Positions 31,577-41,646 of a DNA stretch of 58,989 bases are shown here, one piece after another; within the stretch, counting starts at the first letter, position 1, and the number at the start of each line of letters is the position of its first letter. Below the pieces are notes generated by a model, which worked only from the letters and a program-made list of their open reading frames with translations, ran no database searches and was not told the DNA's origin. The stretch comes from an uncultured Streptococcus sp. (GTDB lineage: Bacteria; Bacillota; Bacilli; Lactobacillales; Streptococcaceae): positions 1-58,989 of the forward strand of contig NZ_CABFMF010000003.1 of the NCBI RefSeq assembly GCF_901875575.1, given 5' to 3'. A program made the position numbers and the translations under genes.

Positions 31577-32795
31577 TCAACAGATGTTAATGGCTTTAGA
31601 GGAACAAGATTTAGAAAAAGCAGATCAATATTTTTACAAGGCCTTAGAACAAGACTCTAGTGAAGTTCTCTACGAATTAGCAACCTATCTAGAAGGAATT
31701 GGTTTTTATCCTCAGGCCAAGGAAATTTACCTGAAAATCGTAGAGGACTTTCCAGAGGTTCATCTTAATCTAGCAGCTATTGCTAGCGAAGATGGTCAAA
31801 TAGAAGAAGCCTTTGCCTATTTAGATGAAATCCAAGCTGACAGTGAATGGTATGTTTCTGCTTTAGCTCTGAAGGCAGACCTTTATCAGATGGAAGGCTT
31901 GTCGGATGTGGCGCGTGAGAAATTACTTGAGGCTTTGAACTACTCAGATGATCCACTCCTAATCTTTGGATTATCTGAATTAGATAGTGAGTTAGAAAAT
32001 TACCAAGAAGCCATTCAAGGTTATGCTCAGTTAGATAATCGCTTGATTTACGAGCAAACAGGTATTTCTACCTATCAACGGATAGGCTTTGCTTATGCCC
32101 AGTTAGGGAAATTTGAAGTGGCGACCGAGTTTCTTGAAAAAGCTTTAGAGTTAGAATACGATGACCATACTGCTTATGAATTGGCTAGCTTGTACTTTGA
32201 TCAGGAAGAGTATCAGAAGGCTGTTCTTTACTTTAAGCAGATTGATACCATTTCACCTGACTTTGAAGGCTATGAATATGGATACAGTCAGGCTTTGCAC
32301 AAGGAACACCAGCTAGAAGAAGCACTTCGCATTGCTAAGCAAGGCTTAGAGAAAAATCCCTTTGAAACTCGACTTTTGCTAGCAGCATCACAGTTTTCTT
32401 ATGAATTGCACGATGCTAGTTCTGCTGAAAATTATCTTCTAATTGCTAAAGAAGATGCTGAGGATACAGAAGAAATCTTACTCCGTTTAGCAACGATTTA
32501 CCTAGAACAGGAGCGGTATGAAGACATACTAGACTTGCAAAGTGAGGAACCAGAAAATCTTTTGACCAAGTGGATGATTGCTCGTTCTTATCAAGAAATG
32601 GACGATTTGGATACTGCCTATGAGCATTACCGAGAGTTGGCAGGAGATTTGAAAGATAATCCTGAATTTCTGGAACACTATATCTATCTCTTGCGTGAGT
32701 TGGGACATTTCGAAGAAGCAAAGATCAATGCTCGTGACTACTTGAAACTGGTACCTGATGATATTCAGATGCAAGAACTTTTTGAAACACTTTAA
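31566..32795 (+). CDS. Tetratricopeptide repeat protein
   Basis: 409 aa, almost entirely TPR-type helix pairs (for example AYAQLGKFEVATEFLEKALELEYDDHTAYELASLYFDQEEYQKA). Soluble, acidic, with no enzyme motif: a scaffold or adaptor. I place the start at GTG 31566 (peptide MNNSQQML) because GAGGAAG at 31553-31559 lies 6 nt before it; an ATG at 31548 is in frame but has no ribosome site. The 11-nt overlap with the AI-2E gene indicates coupling. Confidence 0.85.
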   Translation: MNNSQQMLMALEEQDLEKADQYFYKALEQDSSEVLYELATYLEGIGFYPQAKEIYLKIVEDFPEVHLNLAAIASEDGQIEEAFAYLDEIQADSEWYVSALALKADLYQMEGLSDVAREKLLEALNYSDDPLLIFGLSELDSELENYQEAIQGYAQLDNRLIYEQTGISTYQRIGFAYAQLGKFEVATEFLEKALELEYDDHTAYELASLYFDQEEYQKAVLYFKQIDTISPDFEGYEYGYSQALHKEHQLEEALRIAKQGLEKNPFETRLLLAASQFSYELHDASSAENYLLIAKEDAEDTEEILLRLATIYLEQERYEDILDLQSEEPENLLTKWMIARSYQEMDDLDTAYEHYRELAGDLKDNPEFLEHYIYLLRELGHFEEAKINARDYLKLVPDDIQMQELFETL

Positions 32796-32913
32796 GAAAT
32801 AAAAAATTCAAGCTCTATTTCTATTTTATGAATTATGAACTTCCTTTACAGTGGATAGTGGAAAATGTCACTAGAAACTATATTGGGAGTTTTTTGTGCT
32901 AATTATAACGTTT

Positions 32914-32921
32914 TTCGAATA
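32914..32921 (+). promoter_or_regulatory. Competence combox (SigX site) of coiA
   Basis: TTCGAATA, one base off the TACGAATA consensus of late competence genes, with a T-rich patch (32889-32897) upstream, 20 nt before the start codon. No good sigma-70 -10 is needed to explain the transcript. Confidence 0.7.
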
Positions 32922-32941
32922 GTATAGAAAAGGAGTGAGAT

Positions 32942-33898
32942 ATGTTTGTTGCAAGAGTAAGTAAAGGTAAAATAGTCAATGTACTAGAGGAAAAGTGTGA
33001 GAAGCAAGAATATTTTTGTCCAGCATGTGGGGGGAAGGTTCTTTTACGTCAAGGGAAAAAGGTGCGAACACATTTTGCACATGAATCCCTAAAAGATTGC
33101 TTATTTTTCTTTGAAAATGAAAGCACAGAGCACCTAAACAATAAGGAAGTTCTCTACAAATGGTTAAAAAATGAGACAACAGTCCAATTGGAATATCCAA
33201 TTCAAGAGATTAAACAAATTGCAGATGTATTTGTAAATAGTAAACTAGCTCTGGAAGTTCAGTGTAGTTATTTATCAAAAGAAACACTTAAAGAGAGAAG
33301 TGAAGGATATCGAAAGCAAGGATTTCAAGTTCTTTGGTTATTAGGAAAAAAACTTTGGCTGAAGGAACGCTTGACATCTTTGCAATATCATTTTCTTTAT
33401 TTTAGTCAAAATATGGGATTTTATGTTTGGGAGTTGGATCAAGATAAACAGGTTTTAAGACTTAAATACCTTCTTCATCAAGATTTACGTGGTAAACTTC
33501 ATTATAAAATAAGAGAATTTTCCTTTTACAAAGGGAGCCTTTTAGATATTTTTAGAGTTCCATTTAAGAGACAAAATATTAGTAGCTTTCGAGTTCTTCA
33601 AGATAAAAATATCTGTCACTATATACAGCAGCAATTGTACTATCAAAATCCTTTTTGGATGAAACAGCAAGCAGAAGCCTATCAGAAGGGTGAAAACCTT
33701 TTAACCCTTGCTTTGAAAGACTGGTATCCTCAAATTAAACCAATAGTAGCAAATGATTTTTGTCAAATAAATCAAGATTTAAGTTCCTACTATAAGGACT
33801 TTCAGACCTATTACCAAACAAAGACTCAAAGTGATTTTCAGAACCTTTATCCACCAGCCTTTTATCACCAATATTTCAGAAAAAATGTGGTAAAATAG
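32942..33898 (+). CDS. coiA: Competence protein CoiA
   Basis: 318 aa. N-terminal zinc-binding CPACGGK and HFAH motifs (about 20-45), then a restriction-endonuclease-like fold (ADVFV...LALEVQCSYLSKETLKERSEGYRKQGFQVLWLLG, with the D-ExQ catalytic pattern). CoiA is required for transformation at the stage of recombination of imported DNA. A combox precedes it and pepF follows at 18 nt, the same order as in pneumococcus, where this is a late competence operon. Confidence 0.94.
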   Translation: MFVARVSKGKIVNVLEEKCEKQEYFCPACGGKVLLRQGKKVRTHFAHESLKDCLFFFENESTEHLNNKEVLYKWLKNETTVQLEYPIQEIKQIADVFVNSKLALEVQCSYLSKETLKERSEGYRKQGFQVLWLLGKKLWLKERLTSLQYHFLYFSQNMGFYVWELDQDKQVLRLKYLLHQDLRGKLHYKIREFSFYKGSLLDIFRVPFKRQNISSFRVLQDKNICHYIQQQLYYQNPFWMKQQAEAYQKGENLLTLALKDWYPQIKPIVANDFCQINQDLSSYYKDFQTYYQTKTQSDFQNLYPPAFYHQYFRKNVVK

Positions 33899-33916
33899 AA
33901 AGGATGGAGGAATCTA

Positions 33917-35719
33917 ATGGTATTACAACGACATGAAATAAACGAAAAAGACACATGGGATCTATCAACTATCTACTCAACTGACCAGGCTTGGGAAGAA
34001 GCTTTAAAAGAAGCATCAGAAAAAATTGAGAGTGCAAGTCAGTATGAAGGTCATCTTTTAGACAGTGCAGATAGTTTGCTTACGATTACTGAATTTTCAC
34101 TTGAAATGGAACGCCAGGTTGAAAAACTATATGTCTATGCACATATGAAAAATGATCAAGATACGCGTGAAGCTAAGTATCAAGAGTACTATGCTAAAGC
34201 TATGACACTCTACAGTCAATTAGAACAAGCTTTTTCATTTTATGAGCCAGAATTTATGGAACTGAGTGAAGAGCAGTACAAACACTTTCTTGAGTCTCAA
34301 CCAAAATTGCAAGTTTATCAACACTACTTTGATAAACTATTGCAAGAGAAAGAGCATGTGCTTTCACAGCGCGAAGAAGAATTACTGGCAGCTGCTGGAG
34401 AAATCTTTGGTTCGGCAAGTGAAACATTTGCGATTTTGGATAATGCGGATATCGTCTTTCCTTATGTATTGGATGATGATGGTAAAGAGGTTCAGTTATC
34501 TCACGGAACCTACACACGTTTGATGGAGTCTAAAAATCGTGAAGTTCGCCGTGGTGCTTATCAAGCCCTGTATGCAACTTATGAGCAATTCCAACATACT
34601 TATGCTAAAACCTTGCAAACAAATGTTAAAGTTCAAAACTATCGTGCAAAAGTTCGCAACTATAAGAGCGCTCGTCATGCAGCTCTAGCGGCTAATTTTG
34701 TACCAGAGAGTGTTTACGATCAATTAGTGGCAGCAGTTCGTAAGCATTTACCTCTCTTGCATCGTTACCTTAATCTTCGTTCAAAGATTTTAGGGATTTC
34801 AGACTTAAAGATGTACGATGTCTACACACCACTTTCATCTGTCGAATATAGTTTTACTTATGAAGAAGCTTTGAAGAAAGCAGAAGAAGCTTTATCAGTA
34901 TTGGGTGACGATTACTTAGGTCGTGTGAAACGTGCCTTTAGCGAGCGTTGGATTGATGTTTACGAAAACCAAGGCAAGCGTTCGGGAGCCTATTCTGGTG
35001 GTTCTTATGATACCAATGCCTTCATGCTCCTCAATTGGCAAGATAATTTGGATAATCTCTTTACTCTAGTTCATGAGACAGGTCACAGTATGCATTCAAG
35101 CTATACACGTGAAAACCAACCTTACGTTTATGGTGACTACTCAATTTTCTTAGCTGAAATTGCTTCAACAACCAATGAGAATATTTTAACTGAAAAACTA
35201 TTGGAAGAAGTAGAAGACGACGCAACGCGCTTTGCTATTCTCAATAATTTCTTAGATGGTTTCCGTGGAACAGTTTTCCGTCAAACTCAATTCGCTGAGT
35301 TTGAACACGCTATTCACCAAGCTGATCAAAATGGTCAAGTTTTGACAAGTGATTTCCTAAATAACCTTTATGCAGAGCTAAACCAAGAATACTATGGATT
35401 GAGTAGGGAAGATAATCCTGAGATCCAATACGAGTGGGCTCGTATCCCACATTTCTACTATAACTACTATGTTTATCAGTATTCTACTGGTTTTGCAGCA
35501 GCTTCAGCCTTGGCTGAAAAGATTGTCCATGGTAGCCAAGAAGACCGTGACCGTTATATCGATTACCTCAAGGCAGGTAAGTCAGATTATCCTCTAAATG
35601 TGATGAGAAAAGCGGGAGTCGATATGGAGAAGGAGGACTATCTTAGCGATGCCTTTGCAGTCTTTGAACGCCGTTTAAATGAGTTTGAAGCCCTTGTGGA
35701 AAAATTAGGATTAGTATAA
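33917..35719 (+). CDS. pepF: Oligoendopeptidase F
   Basis: 600-aa M3 family zinc metallopeptidase. HExxH is HETGH at 386-390, and the third ligand lies in the downstream EIASTTNE segment. It cleaves 7-17-residue peptides in the cytoplasm. Co-directional with coiA and likely read through from the competence promoter; the methyltransferase gene begins one base after its stop. Confidence 0.96.
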   Translation: MVLQRHEINEKDTWDLSTIYSTDQAWEEALKEASEKIESASQYEGHLLDSADSLLTITEFSLEMERQVEKLYVYAHMKNDQDTREAKYQEYYAKAMTLYSQLEQAFSFYEPEFMELSEEQYKHFLESQPKLQVYQHYFDKLLQEKEHVLSQREEELLAAAGEIFGSASETFAILDNADIVFPYVLDDDGKEVQLSHGTYTRLMESKNREVRRGAYQALYATYEQFQHTYAKTLQTNVKVQNYRAKVRNYKSARHAALAANFVPESVYDQLVAAVRKHLPLLHRYLNLRSKILGISDLKMYDVYTPLSSVEYSFTYEEALKKAEEALSVLGDDYLGRVKRAFSERWIDVYENQGKRSGAYSGGSYDTNAFMLLNWQDNLDNLFTLVHETGHSMHSSYTRENQPYVYGDYSIFLAEIASTTNENILTEKLLEEVEDDATRFAILNNFLDGFRGTVFRQTQFAEFEHAIHQADQNGQVLTSDFLNNLYAELNQEYYGLSREDNPEIQYEWARIPHFYYNYYVYQYSTGFAAASALAEKIVHGSQEDRDRYIDYLKAGKSDYPLNVMRKAGVDMEKEDYLSDAFAVFERRLNEFEALVEKLGLV

Positions 35720-35720
35720 G

Positions 35721-36434
35721 ATGGTTGAATCGTATAGTAAAAATGCCAACCATAACATGCGTCGCCCTGTCGTCAAGGAAGAAATTGTAGACTTGATGCG
35801 TCAGCGTCAAAAGCAGGTGACTGGATCTCTGAAAGAACTGGAAGACTTTGCCCGTAAGGAAAATATTCCCATTATTCCCCATGAAACGGTTGCTTATTTC
35901 CGTTTCCTTATGGAAACTATGCAACCTAAAAACATTTTAGAAATCGGGACGGCTATCGGTTTTTCAGCTCTCTTGATGGCAGAACATGCGCCAAATGCCA
36001 AGATTACAACCATTGACCGCAATCCAGAAATGATTGGTTTTGCCAAGGATAATTTTGCCCAGTTTGATAGTCGCAAGCAAATCACACTTTTAGAGGGAGA
36101 TGCGGTAGATGTCTTATCTACACTGACAGAGTCTTATGATTTCGTCTTTATGGACTCTGCCAAGTCTAAATACATCGTCTTTCTGCCAGAAATCCTAAAA
36201 CACTTGGAAGTTGGAGGTGTGGTTGTCTTGGATGATATTTTTCAAGGTGGTGATGTTGCCAAGGATATTATGGAAGTCCGTCGTGGCCAGCGCACCATTT
36301 ATCGAGGCCTTCAAAGACTATTTGATGCAACCTTAGACAATCCAGGACTCACTGCAACATTAGTACCTTTAGGGGACGGCATTCTCATGCTTCGTAAAAA
36401 TATTGCAGATGTTCAATTGCCTGTTGGCGAATGA
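35721..36434 (+). CDS. SAM-dependent O-methyltransferase (PF01596)
   Basis: 237 aa. SAM-binding glycine motif LEIGTAIGFSALLMA (about 72-86), acidic TTIDRNP loop, and metal-binding-type VFMDSAKSKY and VLDDIFQGG motifs typical of cation-dependent catechol-like O-methyltransferases. In B. subtilis the related YrrM (TrmR) methylates 5-hydroxyuridine in tRNA, a possible functional link to the U32 gene of this window. Start ATG 35721 sits directly after the pepF stop. Confidence 0.88.
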   Translation: MVESYSKNANHNMRRPVVKEEIVDLMRQRQKQVTGSLKELEDFARKENIPIIPHETVAYFRFLMETMQPKNILEIGTAIGFSALLMAEHAPNAKITTIDRNPEMIGFAKDNFAQFDSRKQITLLEGDAVDVLSTLTESYDFVFMDSAKSKYIVFLPEILKHLEVGGVVVLDDIFQGGDVAKDIMEVRRGQRTIYRGLQRLFDATLDNPGLTATLVPLGDGILMLRKNIADVQLPVGE

Positions 36435-36500
36435 TTTTCAGAATAATTTAAGAAAATATAGTAAAATAGATAGGGTAACACTTATCTCAAAGGAGTAGAC

Positions 36501-37436
36501 ATGAAGAAAAAACTATTGGCAGGTGCCATTACACTATTATCAGTAGCAACTTTAGCAGCTTGTTCGAAAGGTTCAGAAGGAGCAGACCTTATTAGTATGA
36601 AAGGGGATGTTATCACAGAACATCAATTTTATGAGCAAGTAAAAAGCAATCCTTCAGCACAACAAGTATTACTTAACATGACTATCCAAAAAGTATTTGA
36701 AGCACAATATGGTTCAGAAATTGATGATAAAACGGTTAATGATGTGATTGCTGAGGAAGAAAAACAGTACGGTGAAAACTATCAACGTGTTCTATCACAA
36801 GCAGGTATGACTCTTGAAACTCGTAAAGCTCAAATTCGTACAAGTAAATTGGTTGAGTTGGCAGTTAAGAAGGCAGCAGAAGCTGAATTGACAGATGATG
36901 CCTATAAGAAAGCATTTGATGAGTATACACCTGATGTAACGGCTCAAATCATCCGTTTGGACAATGAAGACAAGGCCAAAGAAATTCTTGAAAAAGCCAA
37001 AGCTAGTGGTGCTGATTTTGCTCAATTAGCTAAAGACAATTCAACTGATGAAAAGACCAAAGCTAATGGTGGTGAAATCACTTTTGACTCTGCGTCAACA
37101 GAAGTTCCTGAGCAAGTTAAGAAAGCTGCCTTTGCTTTAGAGGTAAATGGAGTGTCTGATGTGATTAAAGCAACGGGAACCCAAGCATATACGAGTCATT
37201 TCTATATTGTCAAATTGACTAAGAAAACAGAAAAATCTTCTAATGTAGATGATTATAAAGAAAAATTAAAAAACTATATTTTAACTCAAAAACAAAATGA
37301 TGCTACTTTTGTTCAAAGTATTATTGGGAAAGAATTACAAGCCGCTAATATCAAAGTGAAGGATCAAGCTTTCCAAAATATCTTTACTCAATATATTGGT
37401 GGTGGGGAGTCAACTTCAAGTAGTTCTTCAAAATAA
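36501..37436 (+). CDS. prsA: PrsA-like foldase lipoprotein (PpmA)
   Basis: 311 aa. Lipobox LAAC with C21. N-terminal chaperone-like region, then a parvulin-type PPIase domain (about 140-245) with the family pattern but several catalytic positions altered, and a C-terminal Ser-rich end. It helps exported proteins fold outside the membrane and is a known pneumococcal colonisation factor. Own RBS AAAGGAG and likely own promoter in the 66-nt gap; clear terminator. Confidence 0.92.
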   Translation: MKKKLLAGAITLLSVATLAACSKGSEGADLISMKGDVITEHQFYEQVKSNPSAQQVLLNMTIQKVFEAQYGSEIDDKTVNDVIAEEEKQYGENYQRVLSQAGMTLETRKAQIRTSKLVELAVKKAAEAELTDDAYKKAFDEYTPDVTAQIIRLDNEDKAKEILEKAKASGADFAQLAKDNSTDEKTKANGGEITFDSASTEVPEQVKKAAFALEVNGVSDVIKATGTQAYTSHFYIVKLTKKTEKSSNVDDYKEKLKNYILTQKQNDATFVQSIIGKELQAANIKVKDQAFQNIFTQYIGGGESTSSSSSK

Positions 37437-37442
37437 AATCAT

Positions 37443-37467
37443 AAAAAAGAGCCTAGTGCTCTTTTTT
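37443..37467 (+). terminator. Terminator after prsA
   Basis: AAAAAAGAGC, loop CTAGT, GCTCTTTTTT: a perfect 10-bp stem with T-run. Confidence 0.9.
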
Positions 37468-37519
37468 ATTACTAAAATGATCTAACTGAAGGATAAGAGT
37501 TTTTTTCTTTTGGAAAAAA

Positions 37520-37528
37520 TGGTATAAT
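37520..37528 (+). promoter_or_regulatory. Extended -10 of ftsW
   Basis: TGGTATAAT in the 160-nt gap after prsA. It implies a leader of about 60 nt that contains mutually exclusive short hairpins (GAGAC:GTCTC or CTCTA:TAGAG). Confidence 0.55.
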
Positions 37529-37597
37529 AGCAGACAAAACTAGAAAATAAACGGAATTTGGAGACAGATAGGTCTCTATCCGATTAGAGTGTGATAT

Positions 37598-38821
37598 ATG
37601 AAAATTAGTAAAAGGCATCTGTTAAACTTTTCCATTCTGATTCCTTACTTACTGCTGTCAATTTTAGGCTTGATTGTTGTTTATTCGACAACCAGCGCTA
37701 CCTTGGTACAAGAGGGGAAAAGTGCACTACTATTGGTACGAAATCAGGGTATCTTTTGGGTGCTAAGTTTAATATTAATTGCCATTATTTATAAATTAAA
37801 ATTAGGGTTCCTAAGAAATGATCGACTAATAAGTTTGGTTATACTTATTGAAATGATCTTATTGTTTTTAGCTCGTTTAATTGGAATTCGTGTTAATGGA
37901 GCTTACGGTTGGATTTCAGTAGGTCCTTTAACGATTCAGCCTGCGGAATACTTAAAGATTATTATTATTTGGTATTTAGCCAATTATTTTTCAAAACTTC
38001 AAGATGCTGTTGAAGTTTATGATTTTCAGGTTTTGACTCAAAATCAATGGTTTCCCCGTGCATTTAATGATTGGCGATTTGTTATTTTGGTTTTAATTGG
38101 GAGTTTGGGGATTTTCCCAGACTTAGGAAATGCTACTATTTTGGTTTTGGTTGCCTTAATCATGTATACAGTTAGTGGGATTGCCTATCGATGGTTCCTA
38201 ACTATTCTGGCCATTTTGGTTGGTAGTTCAAGTATGTTTTTATATCTCATTTACTTCATCGGTGTAGATAAATTTTCTCGAGTTCCTGTATTTGGTTATG
38301 TAGCTAAGCGTTTCAGTGCTTTCTTTAATCCTTTTAACGATTTAGCAGATGCAGGGCACCAGCTGGCAAATTCCTATTATGCTATGGTAAATGGAGGATG
38401 GTTTGGGCTTGGTTTAGGAAATTCAATAGAGAAACGTGGATATCTGCCTGAAGCTCATACAGATTTTGTATTTTCGATTGTAATTGAAGAATTTGGATTG
38501 GTAGGAGCTAGTCTAATTTTAGCTCTGGTATTTTTCCTTATTTTACGGATCATCTTAGTTGGAATAAAAGCTGAAAGTCCATTCAATTCCATGTTTGCTC
38601 TTGGTGTTGGGGGAATGATGTTGGTACAGGTATTTGTTAATATTGGAGGAATTTCAGGAATGATTCCTTCAACTGGAGTTACTTTCCCTTTTCTTTCACA
38701 AGGGGGGAATAGTCTTTTGGTTCTATCTGTAGCCGTTGCCTTTGTCTTAAATATTGATGCAAGTGAAAAACGAGTAAAAATTTATCGAGAATTAGAAAAT
38801 AAATCCTATAATTATATGTAG
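37598..38821 (+). CDS. ftsW: Septal peptidoglycan polymerase FtsW (SEDS family)
   Basis: 407 aa with about ten membrane helices. SEDS landmarks include TIQPAEYLKI (with the family PxE region), GDxG-like FPDLGNATIL, and the C-terminal GMIPSTGVTFPFLSQGGNSLL. FtsW polymerises glycan strands at the septum with a class B PBP. It lies next to ppc, the order seen in pneumococcus for ftsW rather than rodA. The start is preceded only by AGAGTG, a weak ribosome site. Confidence 0.94.
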   Translation: MKISKRHLLNFSILIPYLLLSILGLIVVYSTTSATLVQEGKSALLLVRNQGIFWVLSLILIAIIYKLKLGFLRNDRLISLVILIEMILLFLARLIGIRVNGAYGWISVGPLTIQPAEYLKIIIIWYLANYFSKLQDAVEVYDFQVLTQNQWFPRAFNDWRFVILVLIGSLGIFPDLGNATILVLVALIMYTVSGIAYRWFLTILAILVGSSSMFLYLIYFIGVDKFSRVPVFGYVAKRFSAFFNPFNDLADAGHQLANSYYAMVNGGWFGLGLGNSIEKRGYLPEAHTDFVFSIVIEEFGLVGASLILALVFFLILRIILVGIKAESPFNSMFALGVGGMMLVQVFVNIGGISGMIPSTGVTFPFLSQGGNSLLVLSVAVAFVLNIDASEKRVKIYRELENKSYNYM

Positions 38822-38845
38822 AACATAGTGAAGAAAGGATCCTTT

Positions 38846-41542
38846 ATGTCTCTTCAAAAATTAGAAAACTATAGTAATAAAGTTGTCGTGCAAGAAGAAG
38901 TATTGATTTTAACTGAGTTGTTGGAAGACATCACTAAAAATATGCTTGCACCAGAGACTTTTGATAAAATCATGCAGTTAAAAGAACTGTCAATGCAGGA
39001 AGATTATCAAGGTTTAGACAAGCTTGTCACTGATTTGACAAATGATGAAATGGCCTATATTTCACGTTATTTCTCTATTTTGCCACTTTTGATTAATATT
39101 TCAGAAGATGTTGATTTGGCTTATGAAATTAACCATCAAAACAATATTGATCAAGATTATCTCGGAAAATTGTCTGCAACCATTAAAATGGTAGCTGAAA
39201 AAGAAAATGCAGTTGAGATCTTAGAACAATTGAATGTCGTTCCGGTTCTAACAGCCCATCCTACTCAGGTTCAACGTAAAAGTATGTTGGATTTAACCAA
39301 TCACATTCACAATCTTTTACGTAAGTACAGAGATGTGAAATTGGGCTTGATTAATAAGGAAAAGTGGCATAATGACCTCCGTCGTTATATTGAAATCATC
39401 ATGCAGACAGATATGATTCGTGAGAAAAAATTGAAAGTAACCAATGAAATCACGAATGTGATGGAATATTATCACAGTTCTTTTTTAAAGGCTGTTCCTC
39501 ACTTGACTGCTGAATACAAGCGTCTGGCTAAGAAACACGGTTTAGAATTAAAACATCCAAAACCCATTACTATGGGAATGTGGATTGGTGGTGACCGTGA
39601 TGGTAATCCATTCGTAACAGCGGAAACTTTAAAACAATCTGCAATGACACAATGTGAAGTCATCATGAATTATTATGATGAAAAAGTCTATCAACTATAT
39701 CGTGAATTTTCACTTTCATCTAGTATTGTGAATGTTAGCAAACAAGTACGAGAAATGGCTCGCCAATCTAAGGATAATTCTATCTACCGTGAAAAAGAGC
39801 CTTATAGACGCGCTTTGTTTGATATTCAATCAAAAATACAGGCTACAAAAACTTATCTAATTGAAGAAAAAGAAGTTGGTCCACGCTATAAAGCTGCAAG
39901 TGATTTTTATAAAGATTTAATTACGATTCGTGACTCACTTTTGGAAAACAAGGGCGAAGCTCTTATTTCAGGTGATTTTGTTGAGTTAATCCAAGCAGTT
40001 GAAATTTTCGGTTTCTATCTAGCATCCATTGACATGCGTCAAGATTCAAGTGTTCACGAAGCCTGTGTTTCAGAACTATTAAAATCAGCAGGAATACATT
40101 CTCGCTATAGTGAACTTTCTGAAGAAGAAAAGTGTAATCTTTTGTTGAAACAATTGGAAGAGGATCCTCGTATTCTTTCAGCAACTAATGTTGAAAAATC
40201 AGAACTATTAGAGAAAGAGTTAGCAATTTTTAAAGCAGCACGTAGCTTAAAAGATAAACTAGGAGATGATGTCATTCGCCAGACAATCATTTCCCATGCA
40301 ACTAGCGTATCCGACATGCTAGAGCTTGCTATCATGCTTAAAGAAGTTGGTCTAGTTGATAAGGAGAGAGCACGGGTCCAAATTGTTCCTCTTTTTGAGA
40401 CCATTGAGGACTTAGATTATTCAGAAGAAACAATGAGAAAATACCTTTCTCTTTCCCTTGCTAAAAAGTGGATTGCTTCTCGAAATAACTATCAAGAGAT
40501 TATGCTTGGTTATTCAGACAGTAACAAGGATGGTGGTTATTTGTCATCTTGTTGGACATTGTATAAAGCTCAACAACAATTAACAGCTATTGGTGATGAG
40601 TTTGGTGTCAAAGTGACCTTCTTCCATGGCCGTGGTGGTACTGTTGGTCGTGGTGGTGGTCCAACTTATGAAGCGATTACGTCTCAACCTCTCAAGTCTA
40701 TCAAGGACAGGATTCGTCTAACAGAGCAGGGAGAGGTGATTGGTAATAAATATGGTAATAAAGACGCTGCCTACTATAATCTTGAAATGTTAGTTTCTGC
40801 AGCTATTAATCGTATGATTACCCAGTGGAAGAGTGACACAAATACTTCAAATCGTTATGAAGCTATTATGGATCAGGTTGTGGATCGTAGTTATGATATT
40901 TATCGTGATTTAGTTTTTGGGAATGAATATTTCTATGATTATTTCTTCGAGTCAAGTCCTATCAAGGCTATTTCTAGTTTTAATATTGGATCTCGTCCTG
41001 CAGCTCGTAAAACCATTACAGAAATTGGTGGTTTACGTGCAATTCCTTGGGTTTTCTCTTGGTCACAAAGTCGCGTGATGTTCCCTGGTTGGTATGGAGT
41101 AGGTTCTAGCTTTAAAGAATTTATCGATAAAAACCCTGAGAATATTACTATCTTAAGAGATATGTATCAAAATTGGCCTTTCTTCCATTCTCTACTCTCT
41201 AACGTGGATATGGTTTTATCAAAATCGAATATGAATATTGCTTTTGAATATGCTAAGTTATGTGAAAACGAAGAAGTAAAAGCAATCTATGAAACAATAC
41301 TGGATGAATGGCAAGTGACCAAAGAAGTTATTTTAGCAATTGAAAATTATGATGAGCTCTTAGCTGAAAACACATATCTAAAAGCCAGTCTAGATTACCG
41401 TATGCCATACTTTAATATCCTTAATTATATCCAGTTGGAATTAATTAAACGCCAACGCCGAGGAGAATTATCTAGCGATCAAGAAAAATTAATTCATACA
41501 ACCATCAACGGAATTGCGACAGGATTACGTAATTCTGGTTGA
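38846..41542 (+). CDS. ppc: Phosphoenolpyruvate carboxylase
   Basis: 898 aa from ATG 38846 behind GAAAGGAT; a GTG at 38828 is in frame but unsupported. It makes oxaloacetate from PEP and bicarbonate, the anaplerotic source for aspartate in streptococci with an incomplete TCA cycle. Catalytic signatures VLTAHPTQVQR (His) and GYSDSNKDGGYL (Lys) are both intact, as is HGRGGTVGRGGGP. Confidence 0.97.
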   Translation: MSLQKLENYSNKVVVQEEVLILTELLEDITKNMLAPETFDKIMQLKELSMQEDYQGLDKLVTDLTNDEMAYISRYFSILPLLINISEDVDLAYEINHQNNIDQDYLGKLSATIKMVAEKENAVEILEQLNVVPVLTAHPTQVQRKSMLDLTNHIHNLLRKYRDVKLGLINKEKWHNDLRRYIEIIMQTDMIREKKLKVTNEITNVMEYYHSSFLKAVPHLTAEYKRLAKKHGLELKHPKPITMGMWIGGDRDGNPFVTAETLKQSAMTQCEVIMNYYDEKVYQLYREFSLSSSIVNVSKQVREMARQSKDNSIYREKEPYRRALFDIQSKIQATKTYLIEEKEVGPRYKAASDFYKDLITIRDSLLENKGEALISGDFVELIQAVEIFGFYLASIDMRQDSSVHEACVSELLKSAGIHSRYSELSEEEKCNLLLKQLEEDPRILSATNVEKSELLEKELAIFKAARSLKDKLGDDVIRQTIISHATSVSDMLELAIMLKEVGLVDKERARVQIVPLFETIEDLDYSEETMRKYLSLSLAKKWIASRNNYQEIMLGYSDSNKDGGYLSSCWTLYKAQQQLTAIGDEFGVKVTFFHGRGGTVGRGGGPTYEAITSQPLKSIKDRIRLTEQGEVIGNKYGNKDAAYYNLEMLVSAAINRMITQWKSDTNTSNRYEAIMDQVVDRSYDIYRDLVFGNEYFYDYFFESSPIKAISSFNIGSRPAARKTITEIGGLRAIPWVFSWSQSRVMFPGWYGVGSSFKEFIDKNPENITILRDMYQNWPFFHSLLSNVDMVLSKSNMNIAFEYAKLCENEEVKAIYETILDEWQVTKEVILAIENYDELLAENTYLKASLDYRMPYFNILNYIQLELIKRQRRGELSSDQEKLIHTTINGIATGLRNSG

Positions 41543-41552
41543 TACTTCGACG

Positions 41553-41579
41553 CTTCCTCTTTTTCAAGGGGAAGTTTTT
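41553..41579 (+). terminator. Terminator after ppc
   Basis: CTTCCTCTT, loop TTTC, AAGGGGAAG with one G-U pair, followed by TTTTT. Confidence 0.85.
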
Positions 41580-41612
41580 GATATTTTATATAACTTTTTT
41601 TAAAAAATAGTA

Positions 41613-41640
41613 TTGACAAGAAATTGAAAAATGATATAAT
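41613..41640 (+). promoter_or_regulatory. Strong promoter of the trp transporter operon
   Basis: TTGACA (41613-41618), 16-bp spacer, TATAAT (41635-41640) with TG extension: near-consensus, so control must act after initiation, through the T-box. Confidence 0.85.
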
Positions 41641-41646
41641 GTAACC

